From Nemophila menziesii (lineage: Eukaryota; Streptophyta; Magnoliopsida; Boraginales; Hydrophyllaceae), in NCBI GenBank assembly GCA_029959085.1, contig JARWIR010000017.1:25296144-25360143 (forward strand): DNA of 64,000 nt, read 5' to 3'. Positions 34,917 through 45,800 of the stretch are shown in pieces. The stretch's first letter is position 1. The number at the start of each line of letters is the position of its first letter. Made by a program: the position numbers and the translations under genes. A model generated the notes under the pieces. That model had not been told where the DNA came from. It was given only the letters and a program-made list of their open reading frames with translations, and searched no databases.

Positions 34917-36226
34917 ATATCTACTCTCTTCTCTCTTGTGACATTTCTTTCATGGAGCATCCATCACAGTCTCGAGTTGTTGAAGCCATGTCGGATCTAT
35001 ATCGAATACAAAACTATTCACCTTTCCCTCACGAGATCTCGAATCAGTAGCCATGGATCTAAAGTTTTTTTTGTTTTTGTTTTTTTTCTTTTTCTGTAAT
35101 TTTTTTCCTTATCATTTATTCTATATTTTTTCTTCATGTTTTTGAAAAAGTTATTGTAATACATAAATTGTTTAAATCAAAAATTTCGAATCCAAACAAG
35201 TGCGACCACTACTCATTGATTTTGTGTTAATACTCATTAATTTTATGTTAATACTCATTAATTTTGTTTTAATATTCAATGATTATAAAAAATACTCAAA
35301 GAATTTACCAGCAAAATCACTACTCAGAGAATTCACCGGCAAATCACTACTTAGAGAAAACTTGTTAGGACTAGTCAATGTTTCTTCTCAACTAAATTAT
35401 TGAGCAGTCAACAAAGTCACTACCGGCGCTCAACCAAAACACTGCGTACGCAGTAATATATCATTGAGATTACACATAATCACTAAGTATTACACATAAT
35501 CAGTATTGTGCAAAATCACTAAGTATTGCCATAAAATCCCTGAATATTATACAAAATCACTGAGTATTACGCAAAATTACTGAGTATTAACATAAAATCA
35601 CTTAGTATTATTACACATAAATCACTGAGTATTACGCAAAATCACTAAGTATTAACATAAAACCACTGAGTATTACATAAAATCGTCGAGTATTACGCAT
35701 AATCACTGAGTATCAAAATAAAATCGTCGAGTATTAACATTAAAAACACTGAGTATTAATGCATAACTAGATTTACTACTACTCGTATCTTAGCAGCTAG
35801 TCGCTACTTGACGAATCTCGATCTCACTGGAACAAAGTTTTAATGGCTTCATGGCTTCACTGCTCTTCTTCTAGAAACCCTTCACTCTGTTAATGGATGA
35901 GAAAGAACACTTCCATTGACGAGAAGGGTTTCAAAAGGTTGTTGGTTTGGGGTGTGCCATTGACAAAGAGATGGAGCGAGTGGTGATTAAAAAAATTATT
36001 GGATCGTGTAGGAAGAGGAGAGAAGGGAGAGAGGACTGGGATTTTCTAATTTTAGGTGTGTAATTAGTATATATAGTAGGTAAAAATAAATAAAAGTATA
36101 ATGGATAGTGGAGAAATAGGTGTATAGTTTTAAATATTATTTGTGATCTTTAGTAAGAAAGGTTGATAGATGAAGTGTGGTCGAATCTTACTCCAAAATT
36201 CATTGGATAAAAATATCATCATATTA
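34917..36226 (-). mobile_element. Mutator-like element with TGAGTA array, copy 2 (partial)
   Basis: Read on the minus strand from 36226, the end ATGAATTTTGGAGTAAGATT is followed by TTTCTTACTAAAGATCACAA, AATATTTAAAACTATACACC and TACTATATATACTAATT. These match the subterminal sequence of the 62330 element (CTTCTTACTAAAGACCTCCA, CTATATATACTAATA). The array lies inside. The other end was not found: the Gypsy LTR abuts at 34916, suggesting truncation. A 34-codon minus-strand frame at 35054-34950 is of unknown meaning. Confidence 0.5.
35205..35765. repeat. TGAGTATTA / TACTCATTA array, two arms in opposite orientation
   Basis: The left arm (35205-35300) has TACTCATTAATTTTRTGTTA units. The right arm (35455-35760) has about 14 units around CTGAGTATTACGCAAAATCA or GAGTATTAACATAAAATC, 20-27 bp apart. 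The two arms are complementary in sense. Between them are CACCGGC / CTACCGGCG pieces. Confidence 0.85.
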
Positions 36227-36829
36227 AAATTATTTGAAAAATATATTGTATTTTATTATATTATTGTGTTCCGCTCATTTTTATATTATGTTTATTTCTT
36301 TAACTTTACTTTTATAACAAATTATCGATCTTTACCATCATATAAATAATTTAAATTATGATCTAATTATATTATATGAAGATATAAATAATTTAAATTA
36401 TGATCTAATTATAGTATAAAATAATCTTCATAGTTATATGTGATACAACTATCTTGGTCATATTTAGAGTAAATACACTATTTTTCCTTCGTACTATAAA
36501 ACGATTGTCAACTTATTCTTTATTTTTTAAAACGAGTCATTTTACTATATGTACTAAAAATTCTTGTATGTTTACTCTCTATTGACGGATTCCGTCTAAT
36601 TAGTCAGTTAGTCAATGTGTGGACCCATTTAAATTATTTGAAAAAAACCATTTTAAATTAATTTGTTAATAATTTGAATTATCTAAAGTATTAATTAATC
36701 AAGGGTAAATTAATTAAAAAGGCCCAAGATGTATACTATGTTAAGTTAAAAGGCCTAAAGTAAATAATAGTTAGATTGGTTAGTTAAATGGTGAACTAGT
36801 ATAAGAAATGGCGGATAAGTCATTATAAA
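36227..36829. other. AT-rich intergenic
   Basis: No gene or element seen. There is a short direct repeat AAGATATAAATAATTTAAATTATGATCTAATTATA-type segment (about 36340-36415). Confidence 0.45.
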
Positions 36830-37350
36830 ATGTATTTGTTTCTCTTTCTATTTGTCAGAAAAAGCAGAATCTCATCTCTAATAGGTATCGATGTAATTGC
36901 TTTATCTTCTTCTCACTGTTATCTCTCCTCTCTATACTGTTATCTCTCCTCTCTATACCTTCTCGTACCAATAGGAACAACAAACAAAATGAAATCCCCG
37001 ATCTGCTTCTCCCACCAATATCATGGCACAAGAAATCCCTCTCTCACTGTTCTCTCTCTTGACTATTTCTTCTCTCTCGTACGACAACAAGAAGACTCAC
37101 AAGAGAACCAATTTTCCACCTTCATCAATCAGTTCTCCTTCACTATGTCACCGCCGCCGATCTGCACCAGAAGACCGCTGCAGCCCACCAAGCCTCCGCC
37201 GTAACGAAGACGCTCTGCTGCACAAACAGATTCTCTCCTGCACAACCCAAACCAAGCCGCTCTCCTTTAATAATCAGTCCGGCGAAAAGAATCAACGCTA
37301 TTCAAAATCAAAGAAGATTCACACAAACCTAGTTAAAGGTATATTCATTT
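36830..37350 (+). other. Possible 5' exon of a broken gene
   Basis: CT-rich, then GC-richer sequence (CACCGCCGCCGATCTGCACC around 37149) ending at a plausible donor AAAG|GTATATTCAT near 37340. It looks like a transcribed leader. Two long overlapping frames translate it, but neither resembles a known protein. It could belong with the exon fragments downstream. Confidence 0.3.
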
Positions 37351-38047
37351 AAATGGGTCAATACGTTTTAGGGTTCTTGTTCTACTGATTCTTCTTGATT
37401 TAAGTTAGTGAGTATAGTTATTCTAGATCTTATAAAGTAGTCTATGATTAAGGGGGTGGGTTCATACACATTGCATAGAATTTTTTTTACAGTCTTTACT
37501 TTTTTGTAGTGAATTTGGTATACCCATTTACAAACAAATTCCATTTACAGAAAACATTCAAATAGTGTAAAAGGTTATCTTTATATCGGAATCTGGGTGG
37601 ATAATATTTGATTTTGTTTATTTATGATACTGGAAGCTATTGATAGATGATTTACTATAACAGCTATGTGATTAGTTGATGTTTGATTTTCTTTTTTTAA
37701 GTAGTTTATGCTATGAGAAGACTTGTTATATAATGCAGCTTTTCAAGTGTATTTCCTCGGAAGCGGATACATTACGATCTTCAGACTAGTCTTTATAATT
37801 AAGAGGGAAAATTAACTGTATTTGCAAATCATCAACGAGAGGTTAGTAATTACTTTTTAATAATGACTCGCTGAGTTTTAACTTGATAAAGTTTGCAGGC
37901 TCATTGCAGAGCTATTACAGCTTCTAAACCAGTTTTGCAGAGTACAGTGAATTTCTTCATTACAATAGATACACACGTGTCTGAATTACCATGCTTAGCC
38001 TATATCTTACCGTAATGTAATAGTTTAAACTGAACATGTTTGTCTCA

Positions 38048-38275
38048 GTGTAATTGTTGGAAATGAGCTTGTTAATGCACCCCCGAATGTTCTCACCCCT
38101 GGTTAGTAATCTAATTATTTTGTTGCTTTATATAGTTTGTGAAAAGTTAACTAATATTGAGTACTTATAATGACTCGTTTATCTCTCAGGAGTATTGGTT
38201 GAAGAAGCAAAACAGTTGGCTTCTCTCCATAGTGATGTTTTTTATTGCAACTATTGTTTTTGTTTAGGTAAGTGA
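38048..38275 (+). pseudogene. Leucine aminopeptidase (M17) exon fragments
   Basis: Exon piece 1 (after TGTCTCAG, about 38048) reads VIVGNELVNAPPNVLTP and ends at a donor G|GTTAGTAAT near 38101. Piece 2 (after CTCTCAG, about 38190) reads GVLVEEAKQLASLHSDVF. In plant leucine aminopeptidases the matching segments are consecutive, around the RELVNSPANVLTP motif before the catalytic domain. The metal-binding and NTDAEGR regions are absent. Piece 2 then loses the match. It is a fragment, possibly moved by a transposon. Confidence 0.6.
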
Positions 38276-38700
38276 GTGACTAGAGAAGCAGCACTTGCTG
38301 CACTTAGAGCTGCTTCAGATTGAATCAGAAGAAACCAATCCCGCAGAAGTAGATCAAAATGTCGGTGATTCAGTAATTTAATAAGCTCATCAATCACTGA
38401 GGAATTTCTGTGGAACCTGTCCAATACGTTACAACTTTAAATATCTGGGAATCAGCAATAAAGTGCGTTGAACAACGAGAAAAAGGAGGATTTGATTTAT
38501 ATACGACTGATTTAGGGTAAGATTTTATTTTAATGCACAGTTTAGTTAATTAAGATTATATTTTTGGGTAAAATTGTTGATATATAAGAGTATTGTTTGA
38601 TTTCAGGTACGTAGCTGACTCGTAATGCTGAGGCAATGCTCAAAAATTCTCTTCACCATCCATATGGGAAACTCGTTTATGCAACAACATTGAAATTGAT
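38276..38700 (+). other. Further exon-like fragments, unidentified
   Basis: Short stretches with coding character follow the aminopeptidase exons: REAALAALRAASD (about 38282), IKCVEQREKGGFDLYTTDLG (about 38458-38517, ending near a GTAAG-type donor) and NAEAMLKNSLHHPYGK (about 38620). I do not recognise them. They may be exons of another gene or of a diverged paralogue. Nothing connects them into a full frame. Confidence 0.25.
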
Positions 38701-38879
38701 AGGTTATTTAGTAGTGGTCTGTTGTATAATCTATTGTATTTTAAGGAGCTTTGCCTTTATTCACTTATGTCACGAATCTTGATATATAACCTGATTAATC
38801 TGTCTTAATATTAAGCGTAATTATCCTTTAAATTGTGAGAATTATATTTAATGAGTTGTTTGTTACAAAGAAGGCGTAT

Positions 38880-39810
38880 AATGTAGACAAAGAAGGCGTT
38901 CCCTTACGCACACAATATGTTTATAGCGAAATTAGTTGATGACCATCCATAGTAACTAACCTATCTTGATCCCAAACTTGCTAACACTTATATAAAGTCA
39001 CCTTCGTGGATAGTATGATGTTGATGGACATATGCCAAATCATAGGGAATATTTGTAAACTCGAAAACATCTAGCATGGGTGTATACCCGTGTTTATGTT
39101 ATTCGGTCGACCACCATCAATTTCAAATTTGTGTATACCCGAAAAGAAATACAACCATTGGAAAACCTTATATAAAATTCACTTTAGCTTAGATGAAGAT
39201 GTTGATGGACATATGCCCAATCATAGAGAATGGTACCCACACGCAGTCGACTTGTAACTCAGAGTATATTGGAGACAAGGAAGACGTACCTTTACGCACA
39301 CAATGTGCGTACAGCAAAATTAGTTGATGACTATCCATAGTAACTAACCTATCCTTATCCCAAACTTGCTAAACATTATATAAAGTCACCTTTGAGGAGA
39401 GGATAATGTTGATGGACATATGCACAATCATAGTGAAGGTTTGAATACTCAAAAACATCTAGCATGGGTGTATACCCGTGTTTATGTTATTCGGTCGACC
39501 ACCAACAATTACAAATTTATGTATACCCGAAAAGAAATACAACTAATGCAAAACCTTATATAAAGTCACCTTCGCGGATAGGATGATGTCGACGGACATA
39601 TGCCCAATCATAGAGAATGGAACCCAAACGTAGTCGACTTGTAAATTTGAGTATATTTGAGACAAAGAAAAGCATACAATGTGTTTATAGCGGAATTAGT
39701 CGATAACCATCCATATTAACTAACCTATCATGATCCTAAACTTGCTAAACCTTATATAAAGTCACCTTCGTGGAGAGGATGATGTTGATGGACATATGCC
39801 TAGTCATTGT
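38880..39810. repeat. ~390-bp satellite-like tandem repeat, dimeric, about 2.4 copies
   Basis: GACAAAGAAGGCG starts units near 38887 and 39275, and a truncated variant starts near 39661, so the period is about 387. Within each unit AAAGTCACCTTCGTGGAYAG and GATGTTGATGGACATATGCC appear twice, about 190 bp apart, so the unit is a dimer of two diverged halves. Confidence 0.88.
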
Positions 39811-39814
39811 TTTT

Positions 39815-40250
39815 GTAATTGGGTGAGCACCTAATATGTTTGAATTGGGTATACACTCATTGTGTATTCACCCATTGTGTTTGAATTAGGTACACACCTA
39901 TTGTGTATACCCACTAGGTAATGTTCAAATTGAATATATACCCATTAACCATTTATGTGTTTAACCCATATTTAAGCCGTCTGTATAGTTTTTAGTTTTT
40001 ATCGTAGTGTATTAAGGTATATATCCACAATGAATCAAGTACATTTCACTAATTACAACTTGGGTGCATACCAATCATGAAAAAATAGTACCTTGAAGTT
40101 TTAGGTTATACAAATAAGCTAGAATGGGTATAAACCCATTAACCTTGTTATATTTTTTATTGAAAATGATCCTTTTGTATAGTTTGTTGTTTTTTGTAGG
40201 ATATTAGGGTATATACCCAAAACGGATTACGTTTTGTGTAGCACCACTTA
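39815..40250. repeat. GGGTATACACCC-type degenerate motif block
   Basis: GGGTATACAC, GTGTATACCC, TATATACCCATT and similar near-palindromic motifs recur at least ten times in 430 bp without a fixed period. Related TGTATACCCG motifs also occur inside the preceding satellite. Confidence 0.7.
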
Positions 40251-40329
40251 TTATAACCAACTGTTTTCTCTGTTTATATAATTTTTGTTTTAATAAAATG
40301 CAATCTGTAAATAATCTTCATAAACAACA

Positions 40330-42010
40330 AAAGCCTTATTGTCCAAAAAAAAAGCCTTCCATATATATGTACAATGTACAGTTATAAGATAATCACACCA
40401 AGAGTACAAAATTCCCATGTTAAAAGATACTAATACCAAGGCTTAACAGTTTTTACATCGCAAGCTGTGACATAATGATCAGAAGATTAAAAATTCTCAA
40501 TCATATATAAATGTAAAACACAACGAGCTGTTGGTTGTAATAGACTAATCAACCAAGTAATGCTCAATTGTACCCAAATCCATAGAACCACCAATTTTCA
40601 GAGATTAATAAAGAAAATTCCTTGATATCATCTGAACTACCTTATATAACTGCTTCAGCTCCTCTTCCTAGAGAAATCACGTCTTGAATCTATTTTATCA
40701 CTTCTGAAATTGATGATTTCTTAATTACAAAAGACAGTGAATAAGCTTCTTAGGATGGGTGCCTATACAGGGACATGAGAATCTGCACAAATATATCATA
40801 ATATTAATATAAGTTCATATAGGGCCCTATAGTGCAATTAACTAAAAGTTAATTAGTTTGCTTTACTAGTAATCTAACAAAACACTTGAGTCAAACAATA
40901 CTCCAATAATCTTATAACTAAAAATGTACTTAATACCATGAGAAACAATGAATTTCACAGCAAAATTGTTATCACACGAATTGCATACAAGTCCTCGCGG
41001 CTTCTTTTTCCATCAATCCACTCTATACACTACAAAACAAATAGACACAACACACTAATTCAACGTATTCTCATTCAGTCATATCTATCCCAACAGACAC
41101 AAAATTAAACAATTTATACACTGGGCAAACCAATATTAAACACCAAAGAACAACAACTATTAAACAGAAATTAAATGAATATATATACTTACATCTTCAT
41201 CAAAACCACTATCGAAAATATCAGCAGCTTCACTCTCTGCTTCATATTCATTATTCTTCTCTTCTGCTGCTAATCTTTTTATAATCAAAGAAAGATAAGA
41301 TTATTCTAAAAATACAACAACCCTATAATTAATTTACCCAATTCTAATTAATAAAGCATCTTCCGGTTTATTACTAAAAGGATTGGTATGAGTAATCACC
41401 TGATAATTAAACACAGAAGCAAAACACCTGTGTTCTTAAACAGATTGACTACTCTGCTCTTCACCAGTCACAAATTCTGACTTTTTGACCAGTTATGAGT
41501 TGGGTTTTCATGGTGGCTGAATCATCAGCATCAGAAATATTTGCTTCCATAGCCATTGCCTATATAATCACATAAGGCATGATTAATTACTAGCTCAAAG
41601 TATAGGGGTTTCAATAATAAAAATGAAAAAGTAATTGACCTACCTGGTGTAAAGAGTATTAGCCAACATGGCCTTCGTGTGAGAAGTATTAGCCACCATT
41701 GTGGGCCACGATGTTTCTTCCGTACTCGAAGCTTTGGGTGGTTCTTCAACTTGAAAGCATCTAGGATACCCATTTTCTTCTTCAAGAAATAAAGTTGTGT
41801 TAGTGTAGATGGATTTTGTTAGTTTACTGGGTAGAGGAAAATGAATAGGAACTGTAGAAGAGAAGAAAATAAAAGCCAGTCCATAATCAGAGGATTTAAA
41901 TTCAAATTTGAATTTCAAAAAGTAGGCTAGAAGATCTGTAGCTAGCTGTGTATTAGATAGGAAATGTAAAAGAAAAAGAGGAGGTAAGAGATGGGACATC
42001 TACCGTGCTA
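40330..42010 (-). pseudogene. Multi-exon gene fragment, part resembling YL1/SWC2
   Basis: One minus-strand exon (about 41274-41191) reads AEEKNNEYEAESEAADIFDS, then GFDED, followed by a clean donor GTAAGTAT. The acidic spacing resembles the N-terminal region of YL1/VPS72 (SWC2 of the SWR1 complex). Upstream there is a donor CAG|GTAGGT near 41642 and an exon-like piece with an in-frame stop (41570-41460). The hallmark TRGKRM segment of YL1 was not found. It might be a different host gene or a decayed copy; I am unsure. Confidence 0.3.
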
Positions 42011-42275
42011 AAGAGAGAGAAAACAACTTAGTTAGCTTTTAAGCCTTTAAAACAGTAGTATTGGGCCTTTAAAAGTAGTATATTTGGACTAGGATTTAAA
42101 ACATAAGATTTTTATCTACTTAGACCTTAATAAGTAGTTTTCTCATTAATCAAATATACTTCAAAAAATTACAAAAAAAAAAAAAAAGAATCCAACATTT
42201 TTTTTCTAACTTCCCATGTAATACAGTCCATCTTTTTTTACACCTCAACTCTATCAAATTAAAATATAAATCACC

Positions 42276-42510
42276 TAGGAGGTACAGGGTTCGAATCCCC
42301 TCAGCCGTGTTATGTCTTGAGCCCTTAAAGGGGGTAAGCAAGGGATGCATGGTTCGAGTCTCCTCCCTGAACATGGGTAACCTAGTTCTGATTAAGTGGG
42401 AGTATGCATGAGGAGGCATGTATATTTCCTATGGGATTAGTCGTGGTGCGCGTAAGCTGGCCCGGACACCCATACATCAAAAAAAAAAAAAAAAAAAAAA
42501 TAAAATAAAA
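42276..42510 (+). mobile_element. SINE, 5'-truncated, with perfect 16-bp target duplication
   Basis: The 16-mer TAAAATATAAATCACC flanks it at 42260-42275 and 42511-42526. The body begins next to a B-box-like GGGTTCGAATCCCC (about 42288) and has no A box, so the head is missing. The 3' part has GTGGTGCGCGTAAGCTGGCC and CCCATACATC, then a long A tract with AAAAT repeats, as expected for LINE-mobilised SINEs. It is related to the copy at 30234. Confidence 0.9.
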
Positions 42511-42526
42511 TAAAATATAAATCACC

Positions 42527-43238
42527 CATTATCAACAACTCAATTAAAATAAAAACCCAAACTCATCTTCATCACTCACTCTCACTCTGTCTCCTACACA
42601 TTGATAACCATCGTCAAATGATAAAAGAAACTCATCTTCATCACTTTTTTTATTACAAACAAGTTCTCTAATCCCGGTCGTCTTTGATGTCTAGAAAATG
42701 ATTTATATTAATTTTTAGCAAAAAGCAAATGGATTTCTTTGTTTACTTCGTATAGTATCGGTTGCGGAGGAGCATATGAGTCGTGATGATAGTATTTCTA
42801 GTATTAGTCAATGTAACGACCTCTTATTCATCATTTTATATCGTAGTCATCTTCTTTGAATATTTGACTAATCCTATAATTTTATCAATACTACAAAATC
42901 TATTAAGCATACAGTCAAAACAATACAATATAGTTCCTCGATGATGTTCACAATTTTGGTTTTCTTTTTCTTTTTTGTTGTCCTTGGCTATTATCCCTTT
43001 GGAATGCAACTTTAATAATGTCCAAAAAAAAAAAAAAAAATGCAACTTTAATAGTAAGAAAATTATATCATCTCCTTTTTATATAATTTTTGAACCATTA
43101 TAACTATGGAATGGTTAGTTATGTTAATAGATAACGATAATATTAGAGATTATTAACAAGTTAATTGCATTATAGATCCTTAATATTTTTGTGTTTTTGC
43201 TATAAAATTAATAGCATTTAGGCTTTTATATTATGATA
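42527..43238. other. Intergenic, no gene seen
   Basis: AT-rich sequence with a homopolymer A run near 43024. No feature recognised. Confidence 0.5.
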
Positions 43239-43494
43239 CTCCCTCCGTTTCAAAATGTTTGTCCACTTTACTTTTCACACAAATTAAGAAATGTAATTAT
43301 TACACTCCTTATTACAAAAGTACCCTTGGTAAAGTGTTTTGATATCTTAAATGTGTATTGGAAACATAAATTTTAATTTTTTAATGGAGGTAATAGTGGA
43401 AAAAATAAGTAAAAAGTGTTTTGATATTCTAAGTGGACAAACACTTTGAAACTACATTTTTAGTAAGTGGACAAACATTATGAAACGGAGGGAG
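43239..43494. mobile_element. Stowaway-type MITE, copy 2
   Basis: The inverted ends are CTCCCTCCGTTTCAAAATGT / CTCCCTCCGTTTCATAATGT, with TA on both sides (43237-43238 and 43495-43496). At 256 bp it is the same family as 3438-3695 but with better matched ends, so it is probably younger. Confidence 0.92.
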
Positions 43495-43835
43495 TAATAC
43501 CTTGGGAGGGCGATCCGGATGGTTTTTTATGAAAACGAGGTTTACACTAATGGTTTCTCTCTTTCGTCTCTCACATGTCTGAGTTGTAATTACTATTTTA
43601 AAATTACTCTCTATTTTGAAGAAATCTATTTTGAAATTATTGTTTAGTACCCATGAGAGGGAGAAGAACATACTGCGCCTAGCTGCAATTAACGGAGTTC
43701 CCTCGGAGGGGCAACAGTGATGGGTTGGGCTCGCTGCATGCGTGCTCGTTTCAGGTGTGGTGGTATTGGGATCGCTTCTGATGGAATTTGGAGGCGGTTG
43801 GCTCGGAGACGAAGAACGAAGATAAGGAATAATCG

Positions 43836-45135
43836 ATTGTAATATTGGGTGGTGATAGAGAGAACAATCGATCTTCAATCCTGGCCATGGGCCACCCCAT
43901 AATCAATGTGAATGAGGGAACCGTGACCCTCCATATTGAAGGTGAAACCCAAACATACTATGTTTTGGGAAAGAAGAAAAAAGAGTCACATGGAGTCTCA
44001 ACGATTTAAATTGTGACCAAGTAATTAAAAGCTAAGAGGCCCCAAGAAACTGTAAGAAATAAAGTAGAAAATAAGTTTGTGGTAGGAGATGAAGTAGCGT
44101 GGAAATATCCAACCCTATAAACAGACCACGCAAGTATAAGAGTTCTTGGATGGGGCCATTCCTCTTCACTCGAGTTGTTTCAGCCAAAATGGTTAAGATA
44201 AGAGCTAAGAAGAGCTGCAAATTCAAGTTGGTAAATGTTGATAGCCTCACCCACTGCTGGTGAGGCTATTTCAAAAAGAAGTAGTTGAGGTAACAGGCCG
44301 ATCTTTGAACGATATTAAACAAAAGTGTTCTTCAAAGACATCCCATGTTTAAAATACTTTAGTAGTTTAAATTTTGTTATTAGTAGTTTGTATTAGCTTA
44401 GTTTTATGTGTTTTAAATGTATACAATGTTTAATAAGAAATGTATTAGTATTTTTAATGTATAGGTGCTTTTAATATATAGGTGCTGCAAAGTTTGAGTT
44501 GGGGATAGTTTCTGGAGAAAATTGACCTCGCAGCTGCTCCAAATGGTATACCGCGCCCATTGGGCGGTATGCCACAGCTCACACTGTCACCACGGTGTAC
44601 AATACAACACAACAGTTGATCGTCTTCGAGTGATATACCGCACCCCAACCGTGTCGAGGGTTCGCAACAAGTGTCATGACCATACAAGTCAATAAGCAAG
44701 TAGGGATCGAACGATATATCATGCCCAATGGGAGGTATACTGCTCTCGGAAAAAGAGTCATGACGGTGTCGACAACAGGTCAAGTCAGTGAGCTCAAGTC
44801 ATGCAAGCGGTATACCACACCCTATATGTATCGACCACGTGCGACTACCATGATACTGCCTAAAGGCAAAAGTACCCGATTGTATACCTACGGGCAGTGA
44901 GACCAAAAAAAGTACAATATTTGGTTTCCAGGATATGTCTTAAAGGAGCCATAATTTTCGCATACAAGCTTAGAATTCAGTGATTTAGGAGGTCACTAAA
45001 AGCTTAAGAAAATTTATACAACTTGTTTTGCTAACATTTTTCCTAATAAGGAACTAATGAAGCTGAACACGCCCCTAGAACAAGGCCAACGAGCGTTTAA
45101 GCTAATCTTCATGGATCGAGGACATCAACTCCAAA
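43836..45135 (+). mobile_element. Gypsy remnant of the RT-less Tat/Athila type
   Basis: Plus-strand frames give the end of a protease (about 43887: MGHPIINVNEGTVTLHIEG, then YYVLGKKKKES), and then directly SWMGPFLFTRVVSAKMVKI and LVNVDSLTHCW (44145-44275). These are the same two blocks, in the same order, as 31571-31002. A polypurine-like AAGTTTGAGTTGGGGATAG follows at about 44490, a repeat-rich stretch with GGTATACCGC motifs (44540-44880), and a second tract near 45125. Stops and frame changes are frequent; no LTR is recognised. Confidence 0.65.
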
Positions 45136-45577
45136 CTTGGGGATTGAGCGATTCTTGCAAAAGTAAGTAAACTTTCCTTTCTTGTTAACTATGTGTTATG
45201 TGCATGTTTTAATTTTTCTTTTTTTTTTGTTTTGAGCCTTTCCGAGTCGTGGGTGGCATGACTCACTTATAACTGCCTTGCCCCACATAAGTAAATACTA
45301 ACCCCTTGGGTTAGCTCAACATCTAACTCTAGATGTAATACAGAGCTCAAAGCCCTATTTTCAAGCCACTGATCCTCTTAGAACCTTATGTTTTCCACTC
45401 AGACATTTATTTAGAGGTTAAAAATAATATATGCATTCCACACAACAGTCGAATTACACAGTGAAAAAAACCTAGTATGCAAAAACTGTTATCAAGAAAT
45501 CAAACATTATCTATCGTCTAATGAGTAAAACAGAAGATAATTATTGTAATTAAACTGTATATATTAAATATATACAG

Positions 45578-45778
45578 TTAGACATTTGAAGGTAAAGTAG
45601 TTCCAGCTTCTTCAGTTTTGTGTTTTTCACCTTCAAATTTATCAATAGCAACCTGTAATTCATCACTACCTCCAACAGCTTTCATAGTGTAGAAATACAC
45701 TCCGAATACAAAACCTGTTAAACTTCCCGCCACAACAAGATTCTTCATCTTTGATGAAAGACCACTAAAACCAGCCAT
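45578..45778 (-). CDS. COA3: Cytochrome c oxidase assembly factor 3-like protein (COA3)
   Basis: A single coding exon gives 66 residues from the ATG at 45778. The N-terminal stretch GLSSKMKNLVVAGSLTGF leads into one membrane segment (about residues 13-31, ending VYFYTMKAV). Then follow ELQVAIDKFE, a short charged helix, and a Glu/Lys-rich tail. The order (basic start, TM with Y-x-YT, short coiled helix) fits COA3/CCDC56, a small inner-membrane protein that stabilises COX1 during complex IV assembly in mitochondria. Length is normal for plant homologues. The frame is open further upstream, but that part lies in a probable intron: CTTTACAG|GTCTG at 45800 is a good acceptor, so the ATG at 45778 is chosen. 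The frame is intact; no disabling change is seen. Confidence 0.75.
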   Translation of the reverse strand: MAGFSGLSSKMKNLVVAGSLTGFVFGVYFYTMKAVGGSDELQVAIDKFEGEKHKTEEAGTTLPSNV

Positions 45779-45800
45779 CTCAGTTTTAAAAAATACAGAC

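Noticed and set aside
37023..37352. 109-codon frame as an N-terminal gene exon
   Set aside because: A second, longer frame overlaps it and neither shows a family match. Kept only as a possible leader exon.
41640..41999. 119-codon minus-strand frame as a gene
   Set aside because: Composition is that of translated AT-rich leader DNA, and it ends at a strong splice donor without a recognisable domain.
44454..44783. 109-codon minus-strand frame rich in Cys and His
   Set aside because: It lies on GGTATACC-type repeats, overlaps frames on the other strand and has no zinc-finger spacing.
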